In this document: positions 25,066 through 36,937 of the stretch, in pieces
How positions within the stretch are numbered: the first letter of the stretch is position 1
How the letters are laid out: each line of letters begins with the position of its first letter
DNA from: Prevotella ihumii
GTDB taxonomy: Bacteria; Bacteroidota; Bacteroidia; Bacteroidales; Bacteroidaceae
Length of the DNA: 48,551 nt
Assembly (NCBI RefSeq): GCF_900155655.1
Contig: NZ_LT706987.1
Location: 747,370-795,920 of the forward strand
Direction of reading: 5' to 3'
The notes under the pieces: model-generated
Seen by the model: the letters and a program-made list of their open reading frames with translations, nothing else
The model's database searches: none
What the model was told of the DNA's origin: nothing
Translations under genes and position numbers: made by a program

Positions 25066-26964
25066 ATGAATACAAAAATGAAATGGTTTACGGCAGTCAG
25101 CTGCGCAATCGTAGCACTGTCCGTTTGTACAGCATGTCAAGATGATGACATAAACCAACAACCAACAGACCCTGCAACCAACGTGCACACATATCGCATC
25201 GTGGCAGATGTGGATGCCGCACCTGACGGAAAAGGCACACGTGCTTTGACGGAAGATGAAGACAACCTTATTCGCTCGAATTGGCTGCAGAACGACAAAA
25301 TGATAGCCTATTGCCTGAAGGACAATAACAGTAGCAATGAAGCACAGTACAACTTGCTCCAGAACGCTACTGAAGGAAAAAGAAGCAAGTTCGATGGTAC
25401 GTTCAAAGCTGTGAACGCTATCACCACCAATGATGAAATTTGTTTCTTCTATCCTGGGGCTGCATCGGCAGGCAGTGATGCCACTATTAACTCGACTATG
25501 AGGTTCACTGGCGATGGACAGAAAAATCCTTTGGTTTACTACGAACGACAAAAAACGATTAAGCAAACAGTAGAGCTGAACCTCACTGAGCAGGACGGTA
25601 CAGCCAAAACCATCGGTGAGAAGTTCGACTATCAATGGGCGAAAGTCAAACCTGCTGCTGTTAACGGTAATGACGTAAAGGTTAGATGGGTCAAAATGCA
25701 GCGACTGATTGCCATTTGGGGACTTCGATTTGCCAGCAAGGACGACGGTATTCTGAAAAACATCGACCAGGTTTACATCTCTGGCATAAAGTCACTCGAC
25801 GTGCTCGACCTTGGTACGGGTAAGTTCGTTGATGATAATACCAACGAAGAGAACGACAATATCGTACTCAAGCCTGCCAATAATGGCAAACTCACCTCTG
25901 CTGATGGTAAATATACTTACGCTGCTATACTGCCAGGCAAATATGACAAAGTGCTAATTACTGTCTATGTGGGCGACAAATGCTATGCACGCGAATATAC
26001 AAATGTCAATTTAGAGGCAGACAAAGTGTACCATTCCGATGTTATCTATATGGATCAGGTGAATCCCCATCCATACGTAGAAGTACAAGGTGTGAAATGG
26101 GCGACGGGTAACTTTATCCACTATGGCCAGGAAGGTTCAGGCAAAGACTACTGGGGCATTGCTCCAACACAATGGTGGATATCGCAATATGATATGACAG
26201 ATTCAAAGATACAAACTACTTCTCAATTCACAGAAGGAGATATTGAATCAGACCCTAACGACCTCGATCTATTCCGCTTTGGTGATATAGACAAAGCAAC
26301 GACATTAAAACACAACAATTGTAAAACAGGTGTTGTAGAGATATGCAAGAAATTTTGGAAGCGTGGAGGACCTTTAGGCGGTCAACAGGTCGAGATGACG
26401 GAAACTGAAATGGAAAATAGTCCTAATCTTGCAGCCTGGGGTGATATTGTATGGTATCATACGAAAAAAGATAATCAGAAATACCGTATGCCTACAAGAG
26501 CCGATTACGAAAAACTATACAAATTTGCAAATGCGATACCTGCATATTGCGTAGCTCCTACAGGCAAGCATATTTATGGTGCATTCTTTTATACCAACCC
26601 AGGTGCTAGAGCTCGCACGAAGAAATTCCCCACCAGGCCCAATACCTTGTATAAATATAATAACGTCACAGCACTGGTTCGTGCCAACAAAGGACTTTTC
26701 TTACCCTTCGCAGGAAGAAGAAGAGACAATGAGAGCAAAATTGGGTTCCGAAACCTTAAAGGTGGTAAAGTTGCTTATGCCCAATACATGTCTTCAACGG
26801 TAATTACCTCACCATTGTCCCAAGATTTTTTCTTCGGTACCAATGAGTGGAATTTATCAGGAAACGGAGTTACTCAAGCCAAGAGCATTCGTCCAGTATG
26901 GGATGAGTCGAGTAGCAAAACAGAGCTCAATCCTGTTTATCCAGCATTCAAGAATATTCACTAA
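25066..26964 (+). CDS. Fimbrillin-family lipoprotein with FISUMP-like C-terminus
   Basis: 632 residues. Signal peptide with lipobox VCTAC (Cys near 24). A second in-frame ATG is at 25078 and gives an equally good signal. Residues about 40-330 resemble Mfa/Fim-type fimbrillin domains: GTRALTEDEDNLI, WLQNDKMIAYCL, a beta-rich body and YTYAAILPGKYDKVLITV. The C-terminal ~290 residues start VQGVKWATGNFIHYG and contain YRMPTRADYEKLY, LFLPFAGRR and SIRPVWDE, the order of motifs in the FISUMP domain. Probably exported to the surface as a pilus-tip or adhesin subunit. Terminator at 27024. Confidence 0.82.
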   Translation: MNTKMKWFTAVSCAIVALSVCTACQDDDINQQPTDPATNVHTYRIVADVDAAPDGKGTRALTEDEDNLIRSNWLQNDKMIAYCLKDNNSSNEAQYNLLQNATEGKRSKFDGTFKAVNAITTNDEICFFYPGAASAGSDATINSTMRFTGDGQKNPLVYYERQKTIKQTVELNLTEQDGTAKTIGEKFDYQWAKVKPAAVNGNDVKVRWVKMQRLIAIWGLRFASKDDGILKNIDQVYISGIKSLDVLDLGTGKFVDDNTNEENDNIVLKPANNGKLTSADGKYTYAAILPGKYDKVLITVYVGDKCYAREYTNVNLEADKVYHSDVIYMDQVNPHPYVEVQGVKWATGNFIHYGQEGSGKDYWGIAPTQWWISQYDMTDSKIQTTSQFTEGDIESDPNDLDLFRFGDIDKATTLKHNNCKTGVVEICKKFWKRGGPLGGQQVEMTETEMENSPNLAAWGDIVWYHTKKDNQKYRMPTRADYEKLYKFANAIPAYCVAPTGKHIYGAFFYTNPGARARTKKFPTRPNTLYKYNNVTALVRANKGLFLPFAGRRRDNESKIGFRNLKGGKVAYAQYMSSTVITSPLSQDFFFGTNEWNLSGNGVTQAKSIRPVWDESSSKTELNPVYPAFKNIH

Positions 26965-27023
26965 ATCAAAGGCTTGACGGCTGATGACAGAAAGTTCACT
27001 GTGCATCAGACAAAGAACATAAT

Positions 27024-27079
27024 GCCTGCCTCTCCGGACAGCGACCATGGTGGTTGTCAATGGAAAGGCAGGCTTTTTT
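27024..27079 (+). terminator. Terminator of the fimbrillin-type locus
   Basis: GCCTGCCT (27024-27031) pairs with AGGCAGGC (27066-27073), followed by six T; a secondary stem fills the loop. Confidence 0.75.
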
Positions 27080-27123
27080 AGGAAAATTAATTAGAAATAT
27101 ATTGAAAAAATTTCAGTCACGGC

Positions 27124-27154
27124 TTGATTTATTAATGTTTATTTATTAACTTTG
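27124..27154 (+). promoter_or_regulatory. Promoter of pfkA, possibly reading into the ATP synthase genes
   Basis: TTG (27124-27126), 20 bases, TAACTTTG (27147-27154), 36 bases before the pfkA ATG. Confidence 0.7.
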
Positions 27155-27190
27155 TACCGAAAATTTAAGAACTAAGGAAAAGACAAAGCT

Positions 27191-28168
27191 ATGGCTAAGA
27201 TAAAAACGATTGGTATTCTTACTTCGGGCGGTGATGCTCCAGGAATGAATGCGGCAATACGAGCAGTGACGAGAGCAGGTATATATAATGGCTTCTCTAT
27301 CAAAGCCGTTTATCGAGGCTACGATGGCTTAATATCAGGGGATATTAAGCCGTTTACAACTGAGAATGTTAGTGGAATTATAGGACAAGGCGGAACCATT
27401 CTGAAGACTGCACGTTCGACAGCGTTTGCAACAGAGGAAGGGAGGCAGAAGGCTTACGACAATCTCATAAAAGAGGGCATTGATGCGCTCGTGGTGATTG
27501 GTGGTAATGGCTCGCTCACAGGGGCAATGACCTTTGCGCAAGAGTATGATTTCTGTTGTATCGGACTTCCTGGCACTATCGACAACGACTTGTATGGCAC
27601 CGATAATACCATCGGTTACGACACGACGATGAACACCATTATGGAAAGTGTGGATAGAATAAGAGACACAGCGCAAAGTCACGAACGTATTTTCTTTATA
27701 GAAGTAATGGGACGTGACGCAGGTTTCTTAGCACAAAACTCGGCAATAGCAAGTGGTGCAGAAGCAGCCATTATTCCTGAAGACTCTACCGATGTAGACC
27801 AATTAGCACGATTTATGGAACGTGGTGTACGCAAGTCGAAAAAGAGTTGTATCGTTATTGTATCTGAAAGTCCTAAATGCGGTGCTATTTATTATGCTGA
27901 CCGTGTGCGCAAAGAATTTCCCGATTTTGATGTTCGCGTCTCTATCTTAGGTCACCTCCAACGTGGAGGACGTCCCTCTGCTCGCGATAGGATTTTGGCA
28001 AGCAGAACAGGAGTGGGCGCAATAGAAGCCATACTTCAAGGGCAAAGAAATATTATGATAGGTGTGAGAAACAACGAGGTGGTATATGTACCGCTGTCTG
28101 AAGCCATTCGCTCGGATAAGCCTTTCGACAAGAAACTTATCAAAGTGTTGGACGAGTTGAGCATCTAA
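27191..28168 (+). CDS. pfkA: 6-phosphofructokinase
   Basis: 325 residues, ATP-dependent PfkA family. Commits fructose 6-phosphate to glycolysis. [18 protein letters not shown] at the N-terminus (nucleotide loop), GGNGSLTGA near 100 (Gly then Asn, the ATP-type signature), [21 protein letters not shown] near 122-142 containing the catalytic Asp, [11 protein letters not shown] near 170 and [15 protein letters not shown] near 250. Full family length. The 52-base gap to atpD has no terminator, so read-through into the ATP synthase operon is likely. Confidence 0.95.
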   Translation: MAKIKTIGILTSGGDAPGMNAAIRAVTRAGIYNGFSIKAVYRGYDGLISGDIKPFTTENVSGIIGQGGTILKTARSTAFATEEGRQKAYDNLIKEGIDALVVIGGNGSLTGAMTFAQEYDFCCIGLPGTIDNDLYGTDNTIGYDTTMNTIMESVDRIRDTAQSHERIFFIEVMGRDAGFLAQNSAIASGAEAAIIPEDSTDVDQLARFMERGVRKSKKSCIVIVSESPKCGAIYYADRVRKEFPDFDVRVSILGHLQRGGRPSARDRILASRTGVGAIEAILQGQRNIMIGVRNNEVVYVPLSEAIRSDKPFDKKLIKVLDELSI

Positions 28169-28214
28169 ATCGTATTTTGAATAACATAGAAAGTAAAAAT
28201 ATAAAATAATATAA

Positions 28215-29747
<1,533 letters not shown>

Positions 29748-29775
29748 AGTTTTATAACATTTAATTTAGTATTTG

Positions 29776-30015
29776 ATGTTAAGTCTAAAAGTAATTTCAC
29801 CAGAAAAAGTCCTTTTCACAGGAGAAGTAGAGAACGTGCTTGTACCTGGAGAGGTAGGTGAATTTGAAATACTCACTAATCACGCTCCCATCATTTCAAC
29901 ATTGACTGATGGGAGAGTGGTTTACACAGTGAATGGAGAGAAGAAGACCTTACAAATTCTTGGTGGCTTCGTAGAAGTACAAAAGAATGAAGTAATTCTT
30001 TGTGTGGAAATGTAA
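29776..30015 (+). CDS. atpC: F1 ATP synthase epsilon subunit (short form)
   Basis: 79 residues from the ATG at 29776; an in-frame TTG one codon earlier is less likely. LSLKVISPEKVLFTGEVENV and GEVGEFEILTNHAPIISTL identify the N-terminal beta-sandwich that binds gamma and the c-ring. The C-terminal helical hairpin of longer epsilon subunits, which can inhibit ATPase activity, is absent. Truncation after ENEVILCVEM is natural for Bacteroidales. Lies 28 bases after atpD. Confidence 0.93.
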   Translation: MLSLKVISPEKVLFTGEVENVLVPGEVGEFEILTNHAPIISTLTDGRVVYTVNGEKKTLQILGGFVEVQKNEVILCVEM

Positions 30016-30035
30016 TATATATACCCCCTTGAACG

Positions 30036-30452
30036 ATGGATATATTGGACATTGAGGCAATAGAGCGAAAGTATAATAAAATTAGTATTTGGCTGATAAG
30101 TGGTCTCACATTGGGTGGTCTGCTCTTAGCTCAAGCCTTAGTTCATACAAACTTCATTACCCCATTGATTATCAGTGCTGTTGTATTTTCTATTCTCAAT
30201 TCGCTTTATGGCAAAAGTTGGAAGGCAATAGCAATAAAGTTGCCTAATGTTTTGGGCAAGTTTTATTTGATAGGGTCAATGGTAAGAATGTTTGCAACGC
30301 TAACAGCCATCGTTGTTGGAGTATTGATTTACAGAGAGAATAAAGAAATGACCATAGCTTACGTGGCTGTGTTTGTTGTTTTCTATCTCGTAACACTTGT
30401 GTTCGATAGTGTTTATTTCTTCCAAGTAGAAAAGAATAATAAAAATAAATAA
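30036..30452 (+). CDS. AtpI-like membrane protein of the ATP synthase operon
   Basis: 138 residues with four hydrophobic helices (about 16-36, 42-62, 75-98, 104-128) separated by short charged loops. No sequence match can be claimed, but size, four-helix layout and position between epsilon and subunit a fit the AtpI or AtpR accessory proteins that help assemble the c-ring. Twenty bases after atpC and 9 before atpB. Confidence 0.7.
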   Translation: MDILDIEAIERKYNKISIWLISGLTLGGLLLAQALVHTNFITPLIISAVVFSILNSLYGKSWKAIAIKLPNVLGKFYLIGSMVRMFATLTAIVVGVLIYRENKEMTIAYVAVFVVFYLVTLVFDSVYFFQVEKNNKNK

Positions 30453-30461
30453 TAAGAAGAT

Positions 30462-31568
30462 ATGAAATATTTCAAGCAACTGCTCTGTACTTTGTTGCTA
30501 TTAATGGCGTTCGTTCCTGCAATGGGACGCGATATGTCGAAGAAGGCAACTGTGGATATAGAGGAGATTTTGTGGGGTCATATCAAAGATTCTTATGAAT
30601 GGCATATCACTGATGTAGGCACTGAAGGCAATATGCACCCTGTGGTTATCAACCTTCCTGTTATTGTGAAGTCGTCTACAGGTTGGCATATCTTTAGCAG
30701 TGGCGAATTTGCCCATCACGCTGAAGGCGACCGACCAGGACCTTACTCCCTCGTGATAAAGAGTGCTAAGGACAAAGCACATCCTAACCAGATTGTAGAG
30801 AAGATTGGCAATACAGAAGTTCGACCACTCGATATTTCAATAACAAAAACCGTTATGGTATTGTTTATCAACGCCATCATCTTGCTGCTTGCTATCCTTA
30901 TTCCTGCTCGTTGGTGCAAGAAGCATAAGCCACAAGACCCTGCTCCAAAGGGTTTTACAGGATTGATGCATATGTTCATTATGAACGTACACGATGATGT
31001 TATTCAACCTTGTTTGCGTGAAGACACACCAAAGTATGCACCTTGGTTGCTTACTTGTTTCTTCTTCATTTTCTTTGCAAACTTGATGGGGCTTGTACCC
31101 TTCCCTCCAGGTGGTGGAAACTTGACAGGTAACATTGCTTGTACGTGCTTCTTGGGTGTAAGTACATTCTTGATTACCAACTTTACAGGTACAAAAGAAT
31201 ATTGGAAAGAAATCTTTTGGCCAGCTGTACCTGTATGGATGAAGTGTCCAGTGCCATTGATGCCTTTTATCGAATTGTTCGGCATCTTCACCAAACCTTT
31301 GGCATTGATTATCCGTCTCTTCGCTAATATCTTGGCTGGTCACGCTATTGCTTTGGCTTTCGCTGCAATTATCTTCATTATGTTTGGTATTGCTAACAGC
31401 GCAATGGTCAACTATATGGCAGGAACAGGTATGAGCATCGTAAGTGTGGCAATGAGCGTCTTTATGCTTATATTGGAAGTTTTGGTAAGCTATATCCAAG
31501 CTTTGGTGTTCACAATGTTGAGTGCAGTGTTCATTTCGCAAGCTCACGTGAAGCATCACGAAGGATAA
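30462..31568 (+). CDS. atpB: F0 ATP synthase subunit a with long N-terminal extension
   Basis: 368 residues, about 100 more than the E. coli protein. The N-terminus is a signal-peptide-like helix (MKYFKQLLCTLLLLMAFVPA) followed by ~100 periplasmic residues. The core starts with the membrane helix MVLFINAIILLLAILIPARW near 128 and holds LIIRLFANILAGHAIALAF with the essential Arg of the proton channel. FFIFFANLMGLVPFPPGG near 205 is also typical. The extension is seen in Bacteroidales homologues. Confidence 0.95.
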   Translation: MKYFKQLLCTLLLLMAFVPAMGRDMSKKATVDIEEILWGHIKDSYEWHITDVGTEGNMHPVVINLPVIVKSSTGWHIFSSGEFAHHAEGDRPGPYSLVIKSAKDKAHPNQIVEKIGNTEVRPLDISITKTVMVLFINAIILLLAILIPARWCKKHKPQDPAPKGFTGLMHMFIMNVHDDVIQPCLREDTPKYAPWLLTCFFFIFFANLMGLVPFPPGGGNLTGNIACTCFLGVSTFLITNFTGTKEYWKEIFWPAVPVWMKCPVPLMPFIELFGIFTKPLALIIRLFANILAGHAIALAFAAIIFIMFGIANSAMVNYMAGTGMSIVSVAMSVFMLILEVLVSYIQALVFTMLSAVFISQAHVKHHEG

Positions 31569-31620
31569 AAAATAAAAATAGAGTAAACAAATTAAATATT
31601 AATAATAAACTAAAGATTAA

Positions 31621-31872
<252 letters not shown>

Positions 31873-31934
31873 TTGGGAATAGTGCAAAGCACTGATTGTT
31901 TCCCATTAATTTAAAGTAAGAACAAAACCAGCGT

Positions 31935-32447
31935 ATGGATTTATTGATTCCCAGTAGTGGACTTCTTTTTTGGATGACGCTTGTCTTCCTTATCGTCTTT
32001 TTCATCTTACGAAAGTATGGTTTCCCAGTTATCGTAAAGATGGTAAACGAGCGTAAGGAGTATATAGATGAGAGTCTTCGAAAGGCTTGTGAAGCCAATG
32101 AAAAGTTGTCTAATATTCAGAAAGAAGGTGAATCCATCATGCAGCAGACACGTGAGCAGCAGGCTCAACTCTTGAGTGAAGCAACTGCTACACGTGATGC
32201 CATCGTAGAGAAAGCGCAAGATAAAGCACGTCAGGAAGCTGCACGTATGATGTCGGATGCTAAGATTGAGATTGAAGCTGAAAAGCAAAATGCAGTCAAA
32301 GGTATTCGCGAACAAGTAGCTGAAATGAGTGTACAAGTAGCTGAAAAGATACTTCGTCAGCACTTATCAAGCGATGAAAAGCAGATGGAATTAATTAGTC
32401 GTTTGCTGGATAATGTTTCTTCTCCTGAAAGCAATGTAAGTAAATAA
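31935..32447 (+). CDS. atpF: F0 ATP synthase subunit b
   Basis: 170 residues. One N-terminal membrane helix (LLFWMTLVFLIVFFILRKYG) then a long charged helix (about 35-150) that dimerises as the peripheral stalk; VAEMSVQVAEKILRQHL near 130-147 is the delta-contact region. Standard length. Confidence 0.95.
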   Translation: MDLLIPSSGLLFWMTLVFLIVFFILRKYGFPVIVKMVNERKEYIDESLRKACEANEKLSNIQKEGESIMQQTREQQAQLLSEATATRDAIVEKAQDKARQEAARMMSDAKIEIEAEKQNAVKGIREQVAEMSVQVAEKILRQHLSSDEKQMELISRLLDNVSSPESNVSK

Positions 32448-32455
32448 AGAAGAAT

Positions 32456-32992
32456 ATGGATATAGGTGTAATATCTGTTCGCTATGGTCGTGCACTCCTT
32501 AAAGGAGCTACTGCACAACAGGTAGAGAACGAAATCTATGAAGAAGTGCAGACTTTGCTTGCAAGTTATATGCAAGTACCTGAATTGCGTTTCACAATAG
32601 ACAATCCTATGCTCCAACGAAACAAGAAACAAGAAATTCTTGAAGTGGCTTGTGGCGGAAACGTTAGCGAGCTAATGAAGAATTTCATTGCACTTGTTTT
32701 GAACGAGGGGCGCGAAGGTATCTTGCTCTTTATTGCGAACTCTTACATCTCTCTTTATAGGAAGCAGAAGAATATTATTCAAGGTAAATTAACAACTGCC
32801 GTACCTGTAACACCTCAAATTGAGGAAAAAATGAAAGCAATGGTACAAGCCAACGCAAAGGGTACTGTAGAATTCAATGCAAAGGTAGACCCAGACATCA
32901 TTGGTGGGTTCATCCTTGAGTATGATACATATAGAATGGATGCTAGCGTGAAGACAAAATTAAACAATGTCCTCACACAGTTAAAGAAATAA
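32456..32992 (+). CDS. atpH: F1 ATP synthase delta subunit
   Basis: 178 residues. [13 protein letters not shown] at the N-terminus, [19 protein letters not shown] near 42-60, the helical N-domain, then [20 protein letters not shown] near 135-155, the family signature near the C-terminus. Connects subunit b to alpha. Eight bases after atpF. Confidence 0.94.
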   Translation: MDIGVISVRYGRALLKGATAQQVENEIYEEVQTLLASYMQVPELRFTIDNPMLQRNKKQEILEVACGGNVSELMKNFIALVLNEGREGILLFIANSYISLYRKQKNIIQGKLTTAVPVTPQIEEKMKAMVQANAKGTVEFNAKVDPDIIGGFILEYDTYRMDASVKTKLNNVLTQLKK

Positions 32993-33003
32993 TTAGAAAT
33001 CAA

Positions 33004-34587
33004 ATGTCAGATAAAATAAAACCAAGTGAAGTGTCTGAAGTCCTTTTGAAGACACTTCAAGGTATCAATGCAGAAGAGAAGTTCGACGAAGTAGGCACTG
33101 TACTGACTATCAGTGACGGTGTGGCTCGTGTGTATGGACTTCGCAATGCTGAGGCCAACGAACTTCTTGAGTTCGAAAATGGTACAATGGCGATTGTGAT
33201 GAACCTTGAGGAGGACAATGTTGGTTGTATTCTTCTTGGTCCGACTGCTGGCATCAAGGAAGGACAGAGTGTGAAGCGTACACACCGTATTGCTTCTATT
33301 CGTGTCAATGACAACTTCTTAGGACGTGTTGTCAATCCTCTCGGTCAAGCAATTGATGGTAAGGGTGATATTGATTTGTCAGGCGCATTCGAAATGCCAT
33401 TGGACCGCAAAGCACCTGGTGTTATCTATCGTCAGCCAGTAAAGGAACCATTGCAGACTGGTCTTAAGGGTGTAGACTCTATGATTCCAATCGGTCGTGG
33501 ACAACGTGAGTTGATTATCGGTGACCGTCAGACAGGTAAAACTGCTATTGCGGTAGACACAATTGTCAATCAGAAGAGTTTTTATGAGCAAGGCAAGCCT
33601 GTATATTGTATATACGTTGCCATTGGGCAAAAGGCTTCTACGGTTGCCAACCTTGTGCAGACATTGAAGGATCACGGCGCATTGCCTTACACAATTATTG
33701 TGAGTGCTACTGCTGCCGACCCAGCTGCTATGCAGTATTATGCTCCGTTTGCGGGTGCTGCTATCGGTGAATACTTCCGCGATCGTGGCTACTCAGCTTT
33801 GGTAGTATATGATGACTTGTCAAAGCAGGCTGTGGCTTATCGTGAAGTATCGTTGATTCTTCGTCGTCCTTCAGGTCGTGAAGCTTATCCTGGTGACGTG
33901 TTCTATTTGCACTCACGTCTTTTGGAGCGTGCTGCTCGTATCAATGACCAGCAAGAAATTGCTGAACAGATGAACGACCTCCCAGAATGTATGAAGGGAC
34001 ACGTTCGTGGTGGTGGCTCGCTTACAGCTTTGCCTATCATTGAAACTCAAGCAGGCGACGTTTCGGCTTACATCCCTACCAACGTAATTTCAATTACCGA
34101 TGGTCAGATTTATTTGGAGAGCAACCTCTTCAACCAAGGTTTCCGTCCAGCTATCAACGTAGGTATCTCGGTATCTCGTGTGGGTGGTTCGGCGCAAGTT
34201 AAGAGTATGAAAAAAGTAGCAGGTACTTTGAAGATTGATATGGCTCAGTATCGTGAGTTGGAAGCCTTTTCAAAGTTCTCTTCAGATATGGATAAGGTAA
34301 CTGCAATGACTTTGGACAGAGGTCGTAAGAACAATCAGCTCTTAATTCAGCCTCAATACAGTCCAATGCCAGTAGGCGAACAGATTGCTATTCTTTATTG
34401 TGGTGTACACGGCTTGATGAGCAATGTTCCTGTTGAGCAGATCCGTGAATGCCAAGATATGTTCCTCGAAAGTATGCGCAATGCCCACAAGGATGTTATC
34501 GATAATCTTACAGCAGGTAAGTTGCTCGACGAGGATGTAAAAGTGATAGAAGATGTAATGGCTAACATAGCCGCACAATTTAAATAA
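33004..34587 (+). CDS. atpA: F1 ATP synthase alpha subunit
   Basis: 527 residues, regulatory nucleotide-binding subunit. [16 protein letters not shown] is the delta-binding N-terminus. [15 protein letters not shown] near 175 is the Walker A loop with the Gln typical of alpha. [20 protein letters not shown] near 265 and [17 protein letters not shown] near 380 (arginine finger segment) are complete. Eleven bases after atpH. Confidence 0.97.
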   Translation: MSDKIKPSEVSEVLLKTLQGINAEEKFDEVGTVLTISDGVARVYGLRNAEANELLEFENGTMAIVMNLEEDNVGCILLGPTAGIKEGQSVKRTHRIASIRVNDNFLGRVVNPLGQAIDGKGDIDLSGAFEMPLDRKAPGVIYRQPVKEPLQTGLKGVDSMIPIGRGQRELIIGDRQTGKTAIAVDTIVNQKSFYEQGKPVYCIYVAIGQKASTVANLVQTLKDHGALPYTIIVSATAADPAAMQYYAPFAGAAIGEYFRDRGYSALVVYDDLSKQAVAYREVSLILRRPSGREAYPGDVFYLHSRLLERAARINDQQEIAEQMNDLPECMKGHVRGGGSLTALPIIETQAGDVSAYIPTNVISITDGQIYLESNLFNQGFRPAINVGISVSRVGGSAQVKSMKKVAGTLKIDMAQYRELEAFSKFSSDMDKVTAMTLDRGRKNNQLLIQPQYSPMPVGEQIAILYCGVHGLMSNVPVEQIRECQDMFLESMRNAHKDVIDNLTAGKLLDEDVKVIEDVMANIAAQFK

Positions 34588-34598
34588 GATAATTTGCA

Positions 34599-35573
34599 AT
34601 GCCATCTTTAAAAGAAATTAAAACTCGAATTGCCAGCGTAAATAACACTCGTAAGATTACAAGTGCTATGAAAATGGTGGCATCGAGTAAGCTACACCAC
34701 GCTCAGGTAGCCATCGAAAATATGCTGCCTTACGAGAATATGCTTGAACACATCTTAAAGACATTCCTCGTAGCAACACCCGATGCGGATACTCCGTTCG
34801 ATGTTGAGCGTCCTGTAAAACGTGTAGCACTCTTGGTGTTTTCGTCAAATAGTTCGCTTTGCGGTGGTTTCAATGGTAACATCATCAAGACATTCCAAAA
34901 TGTCGTAAACGATTACTTGGAACAAGGTATCGCAAAGGAAAACATTATTGTTTATCCTATTGGACGAAAGATTGCAGAGAAGGTGGCAAAGATGGGACTT
35001 CAGGCGGCTGGCACATTTCCAGAATTGGCTGATAAGCCTAATTCGGAAACGTGTCGAAAGATTGCAGCTGAGATAGAAAAGTTGTGGTTAGACGAGCAGA
35101 TTGATAAGGTGGAAATGATTTACCACCACTTCAAGAGTGCTGGTACACAAATTCTTACTCGCAAAACCTACTTGCCTATCGACTTAGAGGAAGAACTCAA
35201 TGCTGACAAAGAGCGTGACCTCTCTTCTAATATCGTAACCAAGAAAGCGCAAGAGTATCTCAAAACACACGGAAAGGATTCTTCAAAGAAAGAGAATGAA
35301 GTGGTGCTCCCACTTAACGACAACTTCCTTGTAGAACCTGACCTCAAGACAGTCTTAACTTCATTAGTTCCAAAGCTTCTCCACTTGATGGTTTATACTG
35401 CTTTGTTGGACAGCAATGCGTCTGAACACGCTGCTCGTATGGTGGCTATGCAGACTGCTACTGACAACGCCGATGAACTGCTCCGTGGTTTGAACTTGGA
35501 ATACAACAAGTCCCGTCAGGCTGCTATTACTTCTGAATTGTTGGATATTGTGGGCGGTTCGGTTAACAATTAA
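34599..35573 (+). CDS. atpG: F1 ATP synthase gamma subunit
   Basis: 324 residues, central rotor. The N-terminal helix SLKEIKTRIASVNNTRKITS with MKMVASSKL, and the C-terminal helix SEHAARMVAMQTATDNADEL, form the shaft. SSNSSLCGGFNGNI near 82 is the family motif. An insertion around residues 200-235, with DKERDLSSNIVTKKAQEYL and a Lys-rich stretch, makes it longer than the E. coli protein (287). Last gene of the operon, followed by a terminator. Confidence 0.96.
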   Translation: MPSLKEIKTRIASVNNTRKITSAMKMVASSKLHHAQVAIENMLPYENMLEHILKTFLVATPDADTPFDVERPVKRVALLVFSSNSSLCGGFNGNIIKTFQNVVNDYLEQGIAKENIIVYPIGRKIAEKVAKMGLQAAGTFPELADKPNSETCRKIAAEIEKLWLDEQIDKVEMIYHHFKSAGTQILTRKTYLPIDLEEELNADKERDLSSNIVTKKAQEYLKTHGKDSSKKENEVVLPLNDNFLVEPDLKTVLTSLVPKLLHLMVYTALLDSNASEHAARMVAMQTATDNADELLRGLNLEYNKSRQAAITSELLDIVGGSVNN

Positions 35574-35594
35574 TCAACCCTCCATCTAAGTTAT

Positions 35595-35630
35595 AAAAAC
35601 TCTTGGCTATTCATAGTCAAGAGTTTTTTT
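35595..35630 (+). terminator. Terminator of the ATP synthase operon
   Basis: AAAAACTCTTGGCTAT and ATAGTCAAGAGTTTTTTT pair around a 2-4 base loop, ending in a T-run 22 bases after atpG. Confidence 0.9.
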
Positions 35631-35665
35631 ATGGCAAAAATTTAACCCAAAAGGGTGGGGGATAT

Positions 35666-35782
35666 AAAAAATTTGAGAGCGATCTTTCTGACCGCTCTCA
35701 ACCAACACAAAAACTAAACTAGACTTAACTAAACGTTTTGAACGATTTTTCGCAAATGATTCTCAAACGTGATGCAAAAGTA
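35666..35782 (-). ncRNA. Candidate small RNA antiparallel to the atp operon end
   Basis: Minus strand: -7 box TACTTTTG (35782-35775), about 100 bases without an ORF, then the stem TTGAGAGCGGTC / GATCGCTCTCAA (35701-35673) and a run of T. The boxes and terminator make a compact transcription unit of about 100 nt between aroC and atpG. The -33 region is not recognisable. Alternatively the hairpin is simply the aroC terminator with a long 3' UTR. Confidence 0.45.
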
Positions 35783-35842
35783 CTACTTTTTTTTGGAACT
35801 CTTTTATTATTTCATAAAATATTCATTATCGTGCGAGATATT

Positions 35843-36931
35843 TTACTTTTTTTCTGCATTATAGATCAATAAAGCGTCTAAAACAATAATTGCAGCCATT
35901 GCTTCTACTATAGGAACGGCACGTGGCAGTACACAAGGGTCGTGTCGTCCGCGTACATCTATGGTCGATTTTTTGCCGTCTATATCTACTGTCTGTTGTT
36001 CCATAAGGAGGGTTGCAACGGGCTTGAAAGCTACTCTGAAATATATATCTTCGCCATTGCTAATGCCGCCCTGTATGCCCCCACTATGGTTGGTTTCGGT
36101 TTTTATACCTTGGTTGTTTGAATTGCTAACTTGTGCAAAGCGGTCGTTTTGTTCGCTGCCACGCCAAGCACTACCGCCAAAACCTTCCCCATACTCAAAT
36201 CCTTTAACGGCATTGATGCTCAACATTGCTGCACCCAATTGGGCGTGTAGCTTGCCAAATTCGGGTTCGCCCACACCTACAGGGCAACCTTTTATCACAC
36301 AGGTGATAACACCGCCAATGGTGTCGCCTTCGCTTTTTACCTCCTCTATAAGTGCTTCCATACGTTGGGCGGTAGCCTTGTCGGGGCAGCGAACAAGCGA
36401 TTGTTCTGTTTGCGAGAGGTCGTACTGCTTGTAGTCGTTGCTTAAAGCTATGTTACCAACTTGAGAAGTGAACCCCTGAATGGTAATGTTGTAACGTTGC
36501 AGCACCATTTTTGCCAATGCGCCAGCTACGACACGTGCCAACGTGATGCGCGCTGAGGCTCGTCCGCCACCTCGGTGGTCGCGTATGCCATACTTTTTAT
36601 AATAGGTATAGTCAGCGTGTGAAGGTCGAAAAATATTTTTGATGTTGTCGTAATCTTTCGACTGCTGATTGCGATTGCGCACAATAAATCCGATAGGAGC
36701 GCCTGTAGATTGGCCTTCAAATACACCGCTAAGCAGTTCCACCTCGTCGGTTTCATTGCGACTTGTAGTAATACGACTTTGTCCAGGGCGACGGCGATTG
36801 AGTTCGTGTTGTATAAAATCGAGGTCGATGGTTATGCCTGCAGGCATACCATCGACAACTCCACCTATGGCTGGACCGTGGCTTTCGCCAAAGGTAGTCA
36901 ATCTAAAAAGTGTTCCTATCGTGTTGGGCAT
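35843..36931 (-). CDS. aroC: Chorismate synthase
   Basis: 362 residues. Last step of the shikimate pathway: EPSP to chorismate, needing reduced [22 protein letters not shown] near 13-31, the [19 protein letters not shown] segment near 47, the [14 protein letters not shown] motif near 118 and a C-terminal [21 protein letters not shown] (His-Asp-Pro) segment near 325. Complete. Six bases downstream of the SlyD-like gene on the same strand, so probably cotranscribed. Confidence 0.96.
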   Translation of the reverse strand: MPNTIGTLFRLTTFGESHGPAIGGVVDGMPAGITIDLDFIQHELNRRRPGQSRITTSRNETDEVELLSGVFEGQSTGAPIGFIVRNRNQQSKDYDNIKNIFRPSHADYTYYKKYGIRDHRGGGRASARITLARVVAGALAKMVLQRYNITIQGFTSQVGNIALSNDYKQYDLSQTEQSLVRCPDKATAQRMEALIEEVKSEGDTIGGVITCVIKGCPVGVGEPEFGKLHAQLGAAMLSINAVKGFEYGEGFGGSAWRGSEQNDRFAQVSNSNNQGIKTETNHSGGIQGGISNGEDIYFRVAFKPVATLLMEQQTVDIDGKKSTIDVRGRHDPCVLPRAVPIVEAMAAIIVLDALLIYNAEKK

Positions 36932-36937
36932 TGCTTA

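Noticed and set aside
30837..31559. 240-residue minus-strand frame
   Set aside because: Antisense to atpB; a by-product of its codon use.
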